DNA from: Luteolibacter sp. Y139
GTDB taxonomy: Bacteria > Verrucomicrobiota > Verrucomicrobiia > Verrucomicrobiales > Akkermansiaceae
Direction of reading: 5' to 3'
Length of the DNA stretch: 64,000 nucleotides
Assembly: GCF_038066715.1 (NCBI RefSeq)
Contig: NZ_JBBUKT010000001.1
Span: 1,157,924 to 1,221,923, forward strand
The translations under genes and the position numbers were made by a program. The notes below the pieces were generated by a model. That model was not told the DNA's origin and did not search any database. It saw only the letters and a program-made list of their open reading frames with translations. Of the stretch, positions 50,620 through 58,732 are shown one piece after another (the first letter of the stretch is position 1; every line of letters starts with the position of its first letter).

Positions 50620-52260
50620 CTACGGAGCCCACCCGCCAAGGACACGGGAGGGAGTGAGTTCCGCCGCTTGGGCGGGATCCAATGGACGCGCCCACTTCAC
50701 GCGGCTGTCGGAAGCGGCACCGGGGCCGGTGCTGTTGACTTCGGAGTAACGGGCGGTCTGCTCGTTTTCGGTGCGGCCCCAGTTATGCCAGCCTTCAGGC
50801 CGGATGCCTTCCGGCATCACCGTATCCATAAAAATGGAGCTGGCATCCGGCCGCCACGGACGTCCCAGATACACCTTGATGCCGGGCTTGGCGGTGCGAA
50901 TGGAGCAGTGCGAAAACACGAAGCCGAAAGGCGCATCCGCAGGCGTCGAGGCTGCCGTGATGTAGCCATCATTGACGCACTCAAGCGTGCAGTGATCGAA
51001 GAACGCCGTCGCTCCTCCAAAGATAAAGTCCACCGTTCCGGCGATGGTGCAGTTCTGGAAATACTGGCGACCACGATTCAAGAAGACCGTGTCCTGGTGG
51101 CCGAGAAAGATGCAGTCGCGGAAGGCCACGCGATCTCCACTCACGCTCACCGCGAGCGCCTGGCCCACCGGCCCCGCGGAGTTCTCGAAGGTGATCTTCT
51201 CCACCGTGAAATCGTCCGCGTCGATCGTGGCGGTTGGCGTGCGGAAGGTGCCGAGTTCCTTCCCATCGACTCCCGGCATCCGGGCATGAAGGTCGTAGGT
51301 GATCTTCGTCGTCCCGGCATCCTCGCCCACCAGCTTCACGTGGCGCTTCTCGCGCTGGATCTGGACGATTTCGCGATAGGTTCCCGGCTTCACAAGGATC
51401 ACCCACGGCTTCTCGGCCGAGGCATTGGGCGAAGCCTTGTTGATCGCTTCCTGCACCGTGGTGCAAGTGCCCGATCCATCGGCGGAAACGATCGCATCAT
51501 AGCGCGCTTCAGTGGCGACAGGAGCAGTGTTCGCAGGCGCGTCCCGCAATACCGGAGCGAGATCAGGAACCGCCTTCTTCAATTCGTCCTCCACCAGCTT
51601 TCCAAAGAGCACATAGCCCTTCGCATTCAGGTGAGTGCCATCGTAATCCGTCTTGCCCTCGGGCGCTTGCTTGAGCGGGCTGAACTCCAGGCAGCCCTCC
51701 TTCCCCAGCGATTCACAAAATTCGATGCTGCGTGCGTGCAAGTCCACCAGCGGCACATGCTTCTCCTCCGCGATCTTCCTCACCTCGGCCGCGTACGGCT
51801 CCAGGCTCGATTTGATCTTTCCCGGATGCTCCCGGTCCCACTGCCGGCGGGTGAGCGGCGTCACCAGCACCGGCTTGGCACCGGCAGCACGCGCCTCATC
51901 CACATAGTCCGACATGTCCTTGATGTAGGTCGGCATGTCGGTCGACCGCCCCGGCTTGCCCGGCTCGTTGTTGTGGCCGAACTGGATCAGGTAATAGTCG
52001 CCCTTGAGTTCGAGCGACTTTGTCCATCGCCCTTCATCGCGGAAGCTCTTCGAGCTGCGGCCACCTTGGGCAGTGTTGAGACACTCCGCGCCATCGGCCA
52101 GGAATTGCTTGAAGCCTAGTCCCCAGCCGGCGTTGTCGGTCACCGTGGAATCTCCCACCAGAACAATCCGGATCTTGCCGACGTGCCCATCCTCAGCGGC
52201 TGCAACCGCTGGAATGACCAGCCAACCACTCGCGAAGAGCAGATAGATCAATCGTTTCAT
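50620..52260 (-). CDS. Bifunctional rhamnogalacturonan acetylesterase (CE12) - pectin methylesterase (CE8)
   Basis: A 546-residue two-enzyme fusion with signal peptide MKRLIYLLFASGWLVIPAVAAA. Residues ~28-235 are an SGNH hydrolase of the rhamnogalacturonan acetylesterase type: block I LVGDSTVTDNAGWGLGF, block III IQFGHNNEPG and block V YDGTHLNAKGY supply Ser, Asn and Asp-His. Residues ~255-546 are a CE8 beta-helix with FLGHQDTVFLNRGRQYF and VDFIFGGATAFFDH (catalytic Asp pair) and LGRPWRPD. One secreted protein would therefore remove both acetyl and methyl esters. The long open frame upstream of 52260 looks non-coding. A 21-bp TGCA repeat lies ~205 bp upstream. Confidence 0.92.
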   Translation of the reverse strand: MKRLIYLLFASGWLVIPAVAAAEDGHVGKIRIVLVGDSTVTDNAGWGLGFKQFLADGAECLNTAQGGRSSKSFRDEGRWTKSLELKGDYYLIQFGHNNEPGKPGRSTDMPTYIKDMSDYVDEARAAGAKPVLVTPLTRRQWDREHPGKIKSSLEPYAAEVRKIAEEKHVPLVDLHARSIEFCESLGKEGCLEFSPLKQAPEGKTDYDGTHLNAKGYVLFGKLVEDELKKAVPDLAPVLRDAPANTAPVATEARYDAIVSADGSGTCTTVQEAINKASPNASAEKPWVILVKPGTYREIVQIQREKRHVKLVGEDAGTTKITYDLHARMPGVDGKELGTFRTPTATIDADDFTVEKITFENSAGPVGQALAVSVSGDRVAFRDCIFLGHQDTVFLNRGRQYFQNCTIAGTVDFIFGGATAFFDHCTLECVNDGYITAASTPADAPFGFVFSHCSIRTAKPGIKVYLGRPWRPDASSIFMDTVMPEGIRPEGWHNWGRTENEQTARYSEVNSTGPGAASDSRVKWARPLDPAQAAELTPSRVLGGWAP

Positions 52261-52464
52261 TAGGGCTTTGGAGAATCCCGTCAGGCAGATCTCGTCATCC
52301 ACGATGACGAACTCTTCTCGGGTTCGGGAAACAAGGATTACAAAAACCGTCAGGGAAGGCGACGACCCGTTTGGGTGTAACGCCCCTCCCCCGCCGGCGG
52401 GGAGTGACAGGTGCTCGGGTTTCCTGAATGCTCGCCGGGAAAAGCGGCGTCTGTAAACCGGCCG

Positions 52465-52494
52465 CGCTTGCAGAAGACATTGAAAATCGTGCAG
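52465..52494 (+). promoter_or_regulatory. Direct-repeat operator candidate (21-bp spacing)
   Basis: CGCTTGCAG (52465-52473) and ATCGTGCAG (52486-52494) share TGCAG exactly 21 bp apart upstream of the CE12-CE8 gene. The motif runs on the strand opposite to that gene. Confidence 0.5.
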
Positions 52495-52659
52495 CCCCGC
52501 AGCCTCCTGTATCCACTTTTGACGAGGACCCATTGCCCGAATCGATAGTCGCCGGCCTACCCGCGAAGAGGAGCGGGCATCAAGCCGGACAATCGATGTG
52601 GCGCGGTGGTTCATGGCTGCGGTGGCAATCCAGTGCTTCCGATCTTTCAGTCGATGGGA

Positions 52660-52683
52660 CCAAGGGCGACCCCTCGCCCTTGG
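52660..52683 (-). terminator. Hairpin after the LamG-domain gene
   Basis: Perfect 10-bp arms CCAAGGGCGA and TCGCCCTTGG around a CCCC loop, 32 bp after the stop on the minus strand. No U tract. Confidence 0.55.
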
Positions 52684-52715
52684 CCCATGACTTTCCTCTC
52701 TCTTTTGACGTGAAG

Positions 52716-55700
52716 TTATTGGCCGCTCACGCGGACGAAGACTCTCGGGCCACCCGGCCACGTTCCGCTCAAGACGACGGATACCGTTTGCACGTCGCCA
52801 CTGGTGGCGATGACCGTTTGGCCAGCGGTCGTGTCCTCGCTCCACGCGGCCAGATTGGTGGAGACCATGACCTTGTAGGTCAGGCCGCTCACTGCCGGAT
52901 TCAGCCGCTTGTATTGGAACACGCCGGTGGCCTTGTTGGGCATCGTGACAATCGGGCTGAGCGAAGAGCCGCTGCCGGGATTGAGGCCGAAGGCGAACTC
53001 GTCGAAGTTACTCACTCCATCGCGGTCCGGATCGGCTCCTGGATTCTTGTCCGAGAGCGCCGGGTAGTTCGCATTGATCCATGCAAGGTAGGTGGCAGGA
53101 GTGCTGAGAGCCTGTACCTGGTTGCTGAAGAGCTTCTGCTTGTAGATCCGCACGTCGTAGAGCAGGCCGGAGAAGTAGTTGCCATAGCCACCTCCCACAT
53201 CGTTCTGGCGTGCTCCCAGTGCGAGGTGCCTGCCGGAGGCGAGGTTCATCACCTGACCCAGCGGCGTGTTCACATCATGCGACAGCACGCCATCCACATA
53301 GAGCGAGCGGGTGCCTGTGGTCTCGTCCCAGACGCCAGCGAAATGGTGCCACTTGGCCGGGGTGTCATTGACGTTGATGGGGCTGCCGCTGCCATCCTCG
53401 TTGTTGAGGCCACGGACGGTGAAGCAGGAGACTGGATCATTGGCAAAGCGACGGAGCTGGTAGCCGACGCCATTCTCGCCGCCCTTGGCGATCCAAGGTG
53501 ACCACTCCCCTGGGAATCCTTTCGCCCAGAACGAAATGGTGACCTGTCCGCGGATCTGATCGTCGAAGGTGTTTGCGTACCCTCCATCTCCGGTGGCGCT
53601 GTTAGAGATCATGACGCCCACGTTTCCAGCACGCAGGTCCAGCGACTTGCCGGTGAAGCCGGATGGCACGTCCGACGAGTAACCGAGCAATCCGGCATTT
53701 CCGCCGACCGCGACACCATCGTGCGTGCCGGGGGTGGTGTAGCCCGATGTGTCTGCCAGCGTCTCCGAACCGGAAACCCAACGACCGACCAGAGCCGCGG
53801 CAGGATCAGGCATCACCACCGCCGACACAAGGTAGTTGCGGACGATCGCCGCGTTCGAAGAGGTGACGGTGTAGGTTACCGGAGCGGTGAAATTCTGCGT
53901 GCTTCCCGAAGCACGATTGCAGTTGGCACCATCACTCAGGACGTAGGTCGGAGCCAGTGCCGTCACCGGCGTTCCGAAGGGAAGCTTGAGGGTGATCGTG
54001 TCACCCGAGATGGTCACGGTGGAAGGCTGGGCGAGGCTGAACACCAGGATGTTCGCCTGCGGGGCGGGAGTTTCAGGTGTCGCAAGCGTTCCGGGGATCG
54101 AAACATTGTCCAAGCGGGTCCATCCCCAGCCGCCCTTGTTGTAGTCGATGAAGTCTAGGCTGTAGCGCTTGCCATCGTTCGCATAGGGAGCCAACTCGGC
54201 TTCGGTGAAGCTGCCACTCATGTAGCCGCCACCGTTGCCGGGGCGCCTCTTGCTCAAGACGTAGATATTGGCATCCACATCACGCAGCGCCACACCGGCG
54301 AAGCCGCCGCCATCGATCGATGCCATCGGGATCGCGGAGGGACCCACATTCGGTGCAGAGAGATTTCCCTCGCCACCGGCCAGTTGGAATGTGAGCGGTC
54401 CCGAGTTGTTCAGATTGAAAGCCGGCGAGCGTCCGAAACGGGTTTCGGCACCGTCAGCAGTCGGCCCTTCCGGAGTTCCAAGTCCTCCGTTCTCCCACAC
54501 ATTTCCCGAGCCCGTGATCGGCCAGATCTGCGTCCATCCTTGGATGCTGCCCTCGAAGTCGTAGTTGAGCGGATCAGCCAGGATGACTTGCACCGAGTAA
54601 GCCTTGGTCGAGCCGTTCTCGGCCGTGATCGTGAAAGTCTTCGGCGTGGTGAAGTCCACGAAGGAACCGGACGGATAGGTCACATCCCCGGTGGCAAAGG
54701 GCGAAATGGTATAGTCCGCCGTCAGCAAGCTCACGTCGGTTCCCACCGGCATGTATTTCACGACCGTGTTACCCGAGACTTTCGCCGGCAGGCCACCGAT
54801 CTGGAACGTCAGGATGTCCTTCGCCGTTCCCAGCGCCGGGGTGGCACTGATCTCGGTGGAATACGGACCGTCTCCACCGCCATTGCTGCCGAGGACCTTG
54901 AAGAGATACGGCTGCCCATTGGTAAGACCCGTCTTGAGAAGCGCTGGCTCCGTGACCACATCGGTGGTCGTCACGTTGGTAATGGTGTTCTTGGTCGACA
55001 CCGTGTAGCTCGTGGCGCCCGGTGACGCCGTCCAGGTAAGGCTTACCTGATGGTTTCCAGTGATCGCCGCCAGACCTTGCGGAGCTGTTTGCGGGATCAA
55101 GTCGTAGACGCCCTGTTGATCGAGCGCGGTGTTGTAGACGCGGACATCGAACAAGTTGCCGTTATAGAAGTGGCTGAGGTTCGGGTAGTCCGTCTGCCGG
55201 CCGCCGATGATCAGGTGATTGCCGGGCGACGTGATCATCGTGCCGCTCGAGGCAGTGAAAACGTGGGATACCACCCCGTTCACGTAGATGGTGCGTGTAC
55301 CCGCGGATGCATCCCACACGGCCGTGATGTGCTGCCAATTGGGCGTGTTGGCATTGATGCCGGAGGCGGGCCAGCCATCCGCATCCGGAACTCCGCGCAC
55401 GGTGAAACCCGCGAATGAGCTGTTAGCCATGCGGCGGACTTGCCAACCGTATCCGGGGTTCGGACCTTCGCCGCCCTTGGCGATCCAAGGCGACCAGTCT
55501 CCCGGGAATCCCTTGGCCCAGAAGGCGATGGTGATCGTGCTGCTGCCACCGCCTCCGTCGAAGGTGTTCAAGTATCCGCCATCGGAGGTAGCGGTGTTGG
55601 AGATCTGCACCGCGGCACCGTTGGCGAAGTTCGCGGAGCGCAGCGCCGGATTGGTGAAGCCCGGCGGCAGATCCGTGCTGTAGCTGAGCCCTCCGGGATT

Positions 55701-55886
55701 GTTGACGGCAGTGCCATCATGCGCGCTGCCGGTGGCTGCTGTGTTTTGGAGGTTCTCGGCTCCCGAAAGCCAATGGCCGACGAGGTCGGCCCGCGAGGGA
55801 AGCCCGGCGCCGGCGAACACCGTCGCGGCCAGCGCGAGCGTCTTCAGGCGGCACCTGAAATGTTTAATTCGATCTGTGGGTTTCAT
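52716..55886 (-). CDS. Large secreted protein with two LamG-type (concanavalin-like) domains
   Basis: A 1056-residue exported protein starting MKPTDRIKHFRCRLKTLALAATVFAGAGLPSRA (signal peptide). Two related LamG/laminin-G-like domains (~35-235 and ~690-895) each contain WSPWIAKGGE and a G-x-R-x-I/L-Y-V-N/D-G strand (TRTIYVNGVVSH, TRSLYVDGVLSH). Between them lie an FN3-like module (~265-350), two short cadherin-like strands-with-AY-V pieces (TFTITAENGSTKAYSVQV) and a galactose-binding-like segment (NYDFEGSIQGWTQIWPITG). The tail has a DPDRDGVSNFDEFAFGLNPGSG linker. No catalytic motif is seen; carbohydrate binding or adhesion is inferred. The gene lies next to a two-component system and starts after CAACCC. 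Confidence 0.82.
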   Translation of the reverse strand: MKPTDRIKHFRCRLKTLALAATVFAGAGLPSRADLVGHWLSGAENLQNTAATGSAHDGTAVNNPGGLSYSTDLPPGFTNPALRSANFANGAAVQISNTATSDGGYLNTFDGGGGSSTITIAFWAKGFPGDWSPWIAKGGEGPNPGYGWQVRRMANSSFAGFTVRGVPDADGWPASGINANTPNWQHITAVWDASAGTRTIYVNGVVSHVFTASSGTMITSPGNHLIIGGRQTDYPNLSHFYNGNLFDVRVYNTALDQQGVYDLIPQTAPQGLAAITGNHQVSLTWTASPGATSYTVSTKNTITNVTTTDVVTEPALLKTGLTNGQPYLFKVLGSNGGGDGPYSTEISATPALGTAKDILTFQIGGLPAKVSGNTVVKYMPVGTDVSLLTADYTISPFATGDVTYPSGSFVDFTTPKTFTITAENGSTKAYSVQVILADPLNYDFEGSIQGWTQIWPITGSGNVWENGGLGTPEGPTADGAETRFGRSPAFNLNNSGPLTFQLAGGEGNLSAPNVGPSAIPMASIDGGGFAGVALRDVDANIYVLSKRRPGNGGGYMSGSFTEAELAPYANDGKRYSLDFIDYNKGGWGWTRLDNVSIPGTLATPETPAPQANILVFSLAQPSTVTISGDTITLKLPFGTPVTALAPTYVLSDGANCNRASGSTQNFTAPVTYTVTSSNAAIVRNYLVSAVVMPDPAAALVGRWVSGSETLADTSGYTTPGTHDGVAVGGNAGLLGYSSDVPSGFTGKSLDLRAGNVGVMISNSATGDGGYANTFDDQIRGQVTISFWAKGFPGEWSPWIAKGGENGVGYQLRRFANDPVSCFTVRGLNNEDGSGSPINVNDTPAKWHHFAGVWDETTGTRSLYVDGVLSHDVNTPLGQVMNLASGRHLALGARQNDVGGGYGNYFSGLLYDVRIYKQKLFSNQVQALSTPATYLAWINANYPALSDKNPGADPDRDGVSNFDEFAFGLNPGSGSSLSPIVTMPNKATGVFQYKRLNPAVSGLTYKVMVSTNLAAWSEDTTAGQTVIATSGDVQTVSVVLSGTWPGGPRVFVRVSGQ

Positions 55887-55955
55887 GGGTTGATGTGCTG
55901 GGGAGCCTCTTCAGAGCCGGCTTCCTCAATGGGGTTGATGGGTCTGCGGACAGAT

Positions 55956-56085
55956 ATCGGAATGGGGTTCCGATCGGTGGGTTACCTGCAGTCCGGATGC
56001 GTCCCGGGTTCAGGGACGCACCTTCCCGCAATCGTGACGGATACTGCCGAATCCGGCCGATTTCGATAGTCCCCAAAACGGGGAC
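55956..56085 (-). promoter_or_regulatory. Three hairpins between the response regulator and LamG genes
   Basis: ATCGGAA-N5-TTCCGAT (55956-55974), TGCGTCCC-N7-GGGACGCA (55998-56020) and GTCCCC-N5-GGGGAC (56069-56085) are all perfect. The last may terminate the two-component transcript; the others would fall in the leader of the LamG gene. Confidence 0.5.
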
Positions 56086-56156
56086 AATCCCCGAACCAAC
56101 CCACGGAAACCCATGATTTCCTAGGATTTAGGCGTATGCAGACGCCCGTCCCGACC

Positions 56157-56789
56157 TCAGGACCGATACTTGATGATCGCCTCCACCTTGCTCCGGACAT
56201 GGAGCTTGATGCAGATGCGTTTCACGTAGGTCCGGACCGTTTCCATCGTGATATCGAGCTGGTCCGCCACTTCCTTGTAAATGTAGCCGGAGGCTAACAG
56301 CCGCAGCACATCCTTCTCCCGCGGCGTGAGCTTTTCATTCTCATCCTCGATGTCCTTCTCGGCGCGGAAATAGTGCGCCACCTTCCGCGCGATGTGGCTG
56401 GAGAATGGAGCCCCGCCGGAATACACGTCCCGGATCGCGTTGTAGATGTCGTCCGGCGTGCTGGTCTTCAGCAGGAAACCACTGGCTCCCTCCTTCAGCG
56501 CGCGGAAAATATTATCGTCCACATCATACGCGGTCAGCATCACGACCTCCAGCCGCGGCTGGCGCTTCTTGAGCTCCCGGATGCAGTCGATCCCGGAGAT
56601 TCCCGGCAGATTGATGTCCATCAGCACCACGTCCGGGCGGTAGGCCGGAATCTTCTCCAGGGCTTCCTCAGCAGAGGAAACCGCGCACAGGCAAGTGATG
56701 TCCTCCGGCAGATCCAGCATCTTGATCAGATGCTCCTGGAGCCGGATATCGTCTTCCACCACCACCACCGTTTTCTTGCCGGGGATCAT
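56157..56789 (-). CDS. LuxR/NarL-family response regulator
   Basis: A 210-residue two-domain regulator. The receiver domain has acidic pair EDD (residues 12-14), phospho-acceptor Asp58 in VVLMDINLPG and the conserved Thr/Lys positions (VVMLTAYD, SGFLLKTS). The C-terminal NarL-type helix-turn-helix reads KLTPREKDVLRLLASGYIYKEVADQLDITMETVRTYVKRI. It is 24 bp downstream of the histidine kinase gene and forms its cognate partner. Targets are unknown; the LamG-domain gene 270 bp downstream is the nearest candidate. Confidence 0.93.
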   Translation of the reverse strand: MIPGKKTVVVVEDDIRLQEHLIKMLDLPEDITCLCAVSSAEEALEKIPAYRPDVVLMDINLPGISGIDCIRELKKRQPRLEVVMLTAYDVDDNIFRALKEGASGFLLKTSTPDDIYNAIRDVYSGGAPFSSHIARKVAHYFRAEKDIEDENEKLTPREKDVLRLLASGYIYKEVADQLDITMETVRTYVKRICIKLHVRSKVEAIIKYRS

Positions 56790-56813
56790 TGCTGCACTTG
56801 GGTTTGAAATGAA

Positions 56814-58478
56814 TCAGTCGATCGGCGCCTCCATGGAAACTTCGAGGCCCTTGCCATTCAGCGGACGGAGCGAGCACTTGCCTCGTATGGACGTCATTCG
56901 TTGGCGAATGCTTTCAAGTCCCACACCGGGTTTTCCGGCATCACTGTCAATGCCGACGCCGTTGTCCTCAATGATGATCCTCAAAATATTCTCATCAAGC
57001 TGGATCGTCATTTTGATCTCCGTCGCACGCGAATGCTTCAGCGCGTTGTTGATGGCTTCCTTCACCGCGAGGCTGACATTGTGCCGGAAATCATGGCCGA
57101 TTTCCCGGTTCCGGAATTCCGACATGGCATCGATGCGGCACCGGATTTCGGCGAGCCGGCAGAGTTCGCTCACCAGCTTGCAGAGGAAATCGACGAGCGC
57201 CTCGAGCTCGTTGTTCTTCGGATTCAGCATCCACACCGTCTCGGAAAGCGCGGCAATCAACTCACGCGACATCGCCGTGATCTGGCGCATCGAACCGCGA
57301 GCCTCGTCATTGGTGCTGTTGCTTTCGGCGTAGGCACCGAGCAGGGAAATGTGAGAAAGCCGCGTGCCGAGGTCGTCATGAAGGTCGCGGGCGATCCGCA
57401 GCCGCTCATCCGAAATCAGCTGCGCCTGCTGGAGATGCAGCCGGATTCTCCGCCGGATCAATTGACGGCCAATGAAAGTCGCCAGACTCGCGGTGGCCGC
57501 CGCAACGATACCCCAGAACCAAAAGCTCTCCCAATACGGCCGCGGGACGAATACGGACAGCTCCGCCACCGAACCCAGCGGTTCCCCGGTAATCGTGAGA
57601 TCCTCCACCATGAATCGATACGGCCCGGGCGGCAGGCGCTCGTAGGTCGTGGTGAAATTACCACCCTCACCGATGCTATACGCTTCCTTCCACTGGACCT
57701 CTAGTACTTCGCCCGGAGTGATCTTGGGCAGGGCATGGATGTCCGAAGCCCAGTCCGCATGACCCGTGAGATCGTCATCCTTGATGACCAGCACGGGCGA
57801 GCCCTTTTCCCCCTCGTCGATGTGAAGCCCGTAGGCCATCGAGGGATGGGTGCCGGATTTGATCCAAAAGTGCGGCTGGGGTTCGGCAGCATTGCTGTCG
57901 GCCATGTAGACCCGCTGCGGCACCGGACCACCTCTCACGGAGCGGATATCGATGCCCGAAATCGCGAACACCCCCACCAACGACGGCGGCCCCGCCGACG
58001 ACATCGCCACCGACAGATAGACCGCGTCCGGCGGCACGGTGAAAGTCTCGTTCCGCGGCATGAAGTCCGATGCCTCCAGGCTCCCCTTCCAACCCACGCT
58101 CCGCCCGCTGACCGGATAGGAGACCTGCGACAACTGGTCCCCTCGCTCATTGAGAAAGCGGATCATGAAGAACATCTTCTCACTCCGCGTGCTCCAATCC
58201 TGGTCCAGCCCTTCCAACTTGTAGCGCACCAGCGGCGACGCCTGCGGCAGGATCGAAAACGTCAACGTCGAGGCATCATGCGGCACCGTTACCTTCGGCC
58301 CGCGAAGCGGCGTGGTGGAGTGATCCACGAACAGCTCGATTGACGAACCTGCCGGTGCCCCCGTCGCGGACTGGATCCCCGTCAAACAAAGGGCCACCAG
58401 TCCCATCGAAAACACTCGCCCGCGGGAAAGCAATCGGACGGACCGGGTCGCAGGGCGGAAAGCTTGCAGCCGCATCAT
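56814..58478 (-). CDS. Sensor histidine kinase (HisKA_3 type) with periplasmic sensor
   Basis: A 554-residue membrane kinase. An N-terminal hydrophobic segment (VFSMGLVALCLTGIQSATG) is followed by a ~300-residue periplasmic beta-rich sensor ending in a Y_Y_Y-like domain (TTYERLPPGPYRFMVEDLTI), a transmembrane helix (WFWGIVAAATASLATFIG), the dimerisation/phospho-acceptor box ERLRIARDLHDDLGTRLSHI (His367) and a HATPase with VKEAINNALKHS and DNGVGI. The start is ATG 58476-58478 (or 58475); upstream in-frame codons extend into the promoter region. It partners with the response regulator 24 bp downstream and is divergent from the peptidase gene. Y_Y_Y-containing kinases often sense polysaccharide fragments. 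Confidence 0.9.
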   Translation of the reverse strand: MMRLQAFRPATRSVRLLSRGRVFSMGLVALCLTGIQSATGAPAGSSIELFVDHSTTPLRGPKVTVPHDASTLTFSILPQASPLVRYKLEGLDQDWSTRSEKMFFMIRFLNERGDQLSQVSYPVSGRSVGWKGSLEASDFMPRNETFTVPPDAVYLSVAMSSAGPPSLVGVFAISGIDIRSVRGGPVPQRVYMADSNAAEPQPHFWIKSGTHPSMAYGLHIDEGEKGSPVLVIKDDDLTGHADWASDIHALPKITPGEVLEVQWKEAYSIGEGGNFTTTYERLPPGPYRFMVEDLTITGEPLGSVAELSVFVPRPYWESFWFWGIVAAATASLATFIGRQLIRRRIRLHLQQAQLISDERLRIARDLHDDLGTRLSHISLLGAYAESNSTNDEARGSMRQITAMSRELIAALSETVWMLNPKNNELEALVDFLCKLVSELCRLAEIRCRIDAMSEFRNREIGHDFRHNVSLAVKEAINNALKHSRATEIKMTIQLDENILRIIIEDNGVGIDSDAGKPGVGLESIRQRMTSIRGKCSLRPLNGKGLEVSMEAPID

Positions 58479-58732
58479 GGAATGAGAAAAGGCGGAGGGC
58501 CGGGTTATTTCCCCACGCGCTAACTTCGTCCCTATGGTTCCCTCCCCGCGTTGCCAAGGATTCTCTTGGCAATGGGCCGCCTTCCCGCGGGACAATGGAC
58601 ACGACGCCCGCTCACGCGGCAGGGAGATTGTCATTTACACGTTCAGGACCGCCATGAAAGGTGGCAGAAGGAAGATAGATCGAAGGATGATATTCCGGCA
58701 TGGTCTAACTCTTTCTTTTCCCTCCCCAAGCC

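Larger units (their letters stand above)
52261..52715. other. 455-bp intergenic region upstream of the CE12-CE8 gene
   Basis: No gene is supported. From the LamG gene's end it holds a likely terminator (52660-52683), a TGCA direct repeat (52465-52494) and a 14-bp palindrome CCCCGCCGGCGGGG (52389-52402). A transcript starting near the operator would have a leader of about 200 nt containing that palindrome. Confidence 0.6.

Noticed and set aside
52261..52845. 585-bp in-frame extension upstream of the CE12-CE8 signal peptide
   Set aside because: It would bury the signal peptide inside the protein, overlaps the end of the LamG gene and has no conserved features.
18500..55900. SusC/SusD-type uptake pair expected in a polysaccharide locus
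   Set aside because: No TonB-dependent receptor or SusD-like lipoprotein motif was found; uptake rests on the MFS transporter and unidentified outer-membrane pores.
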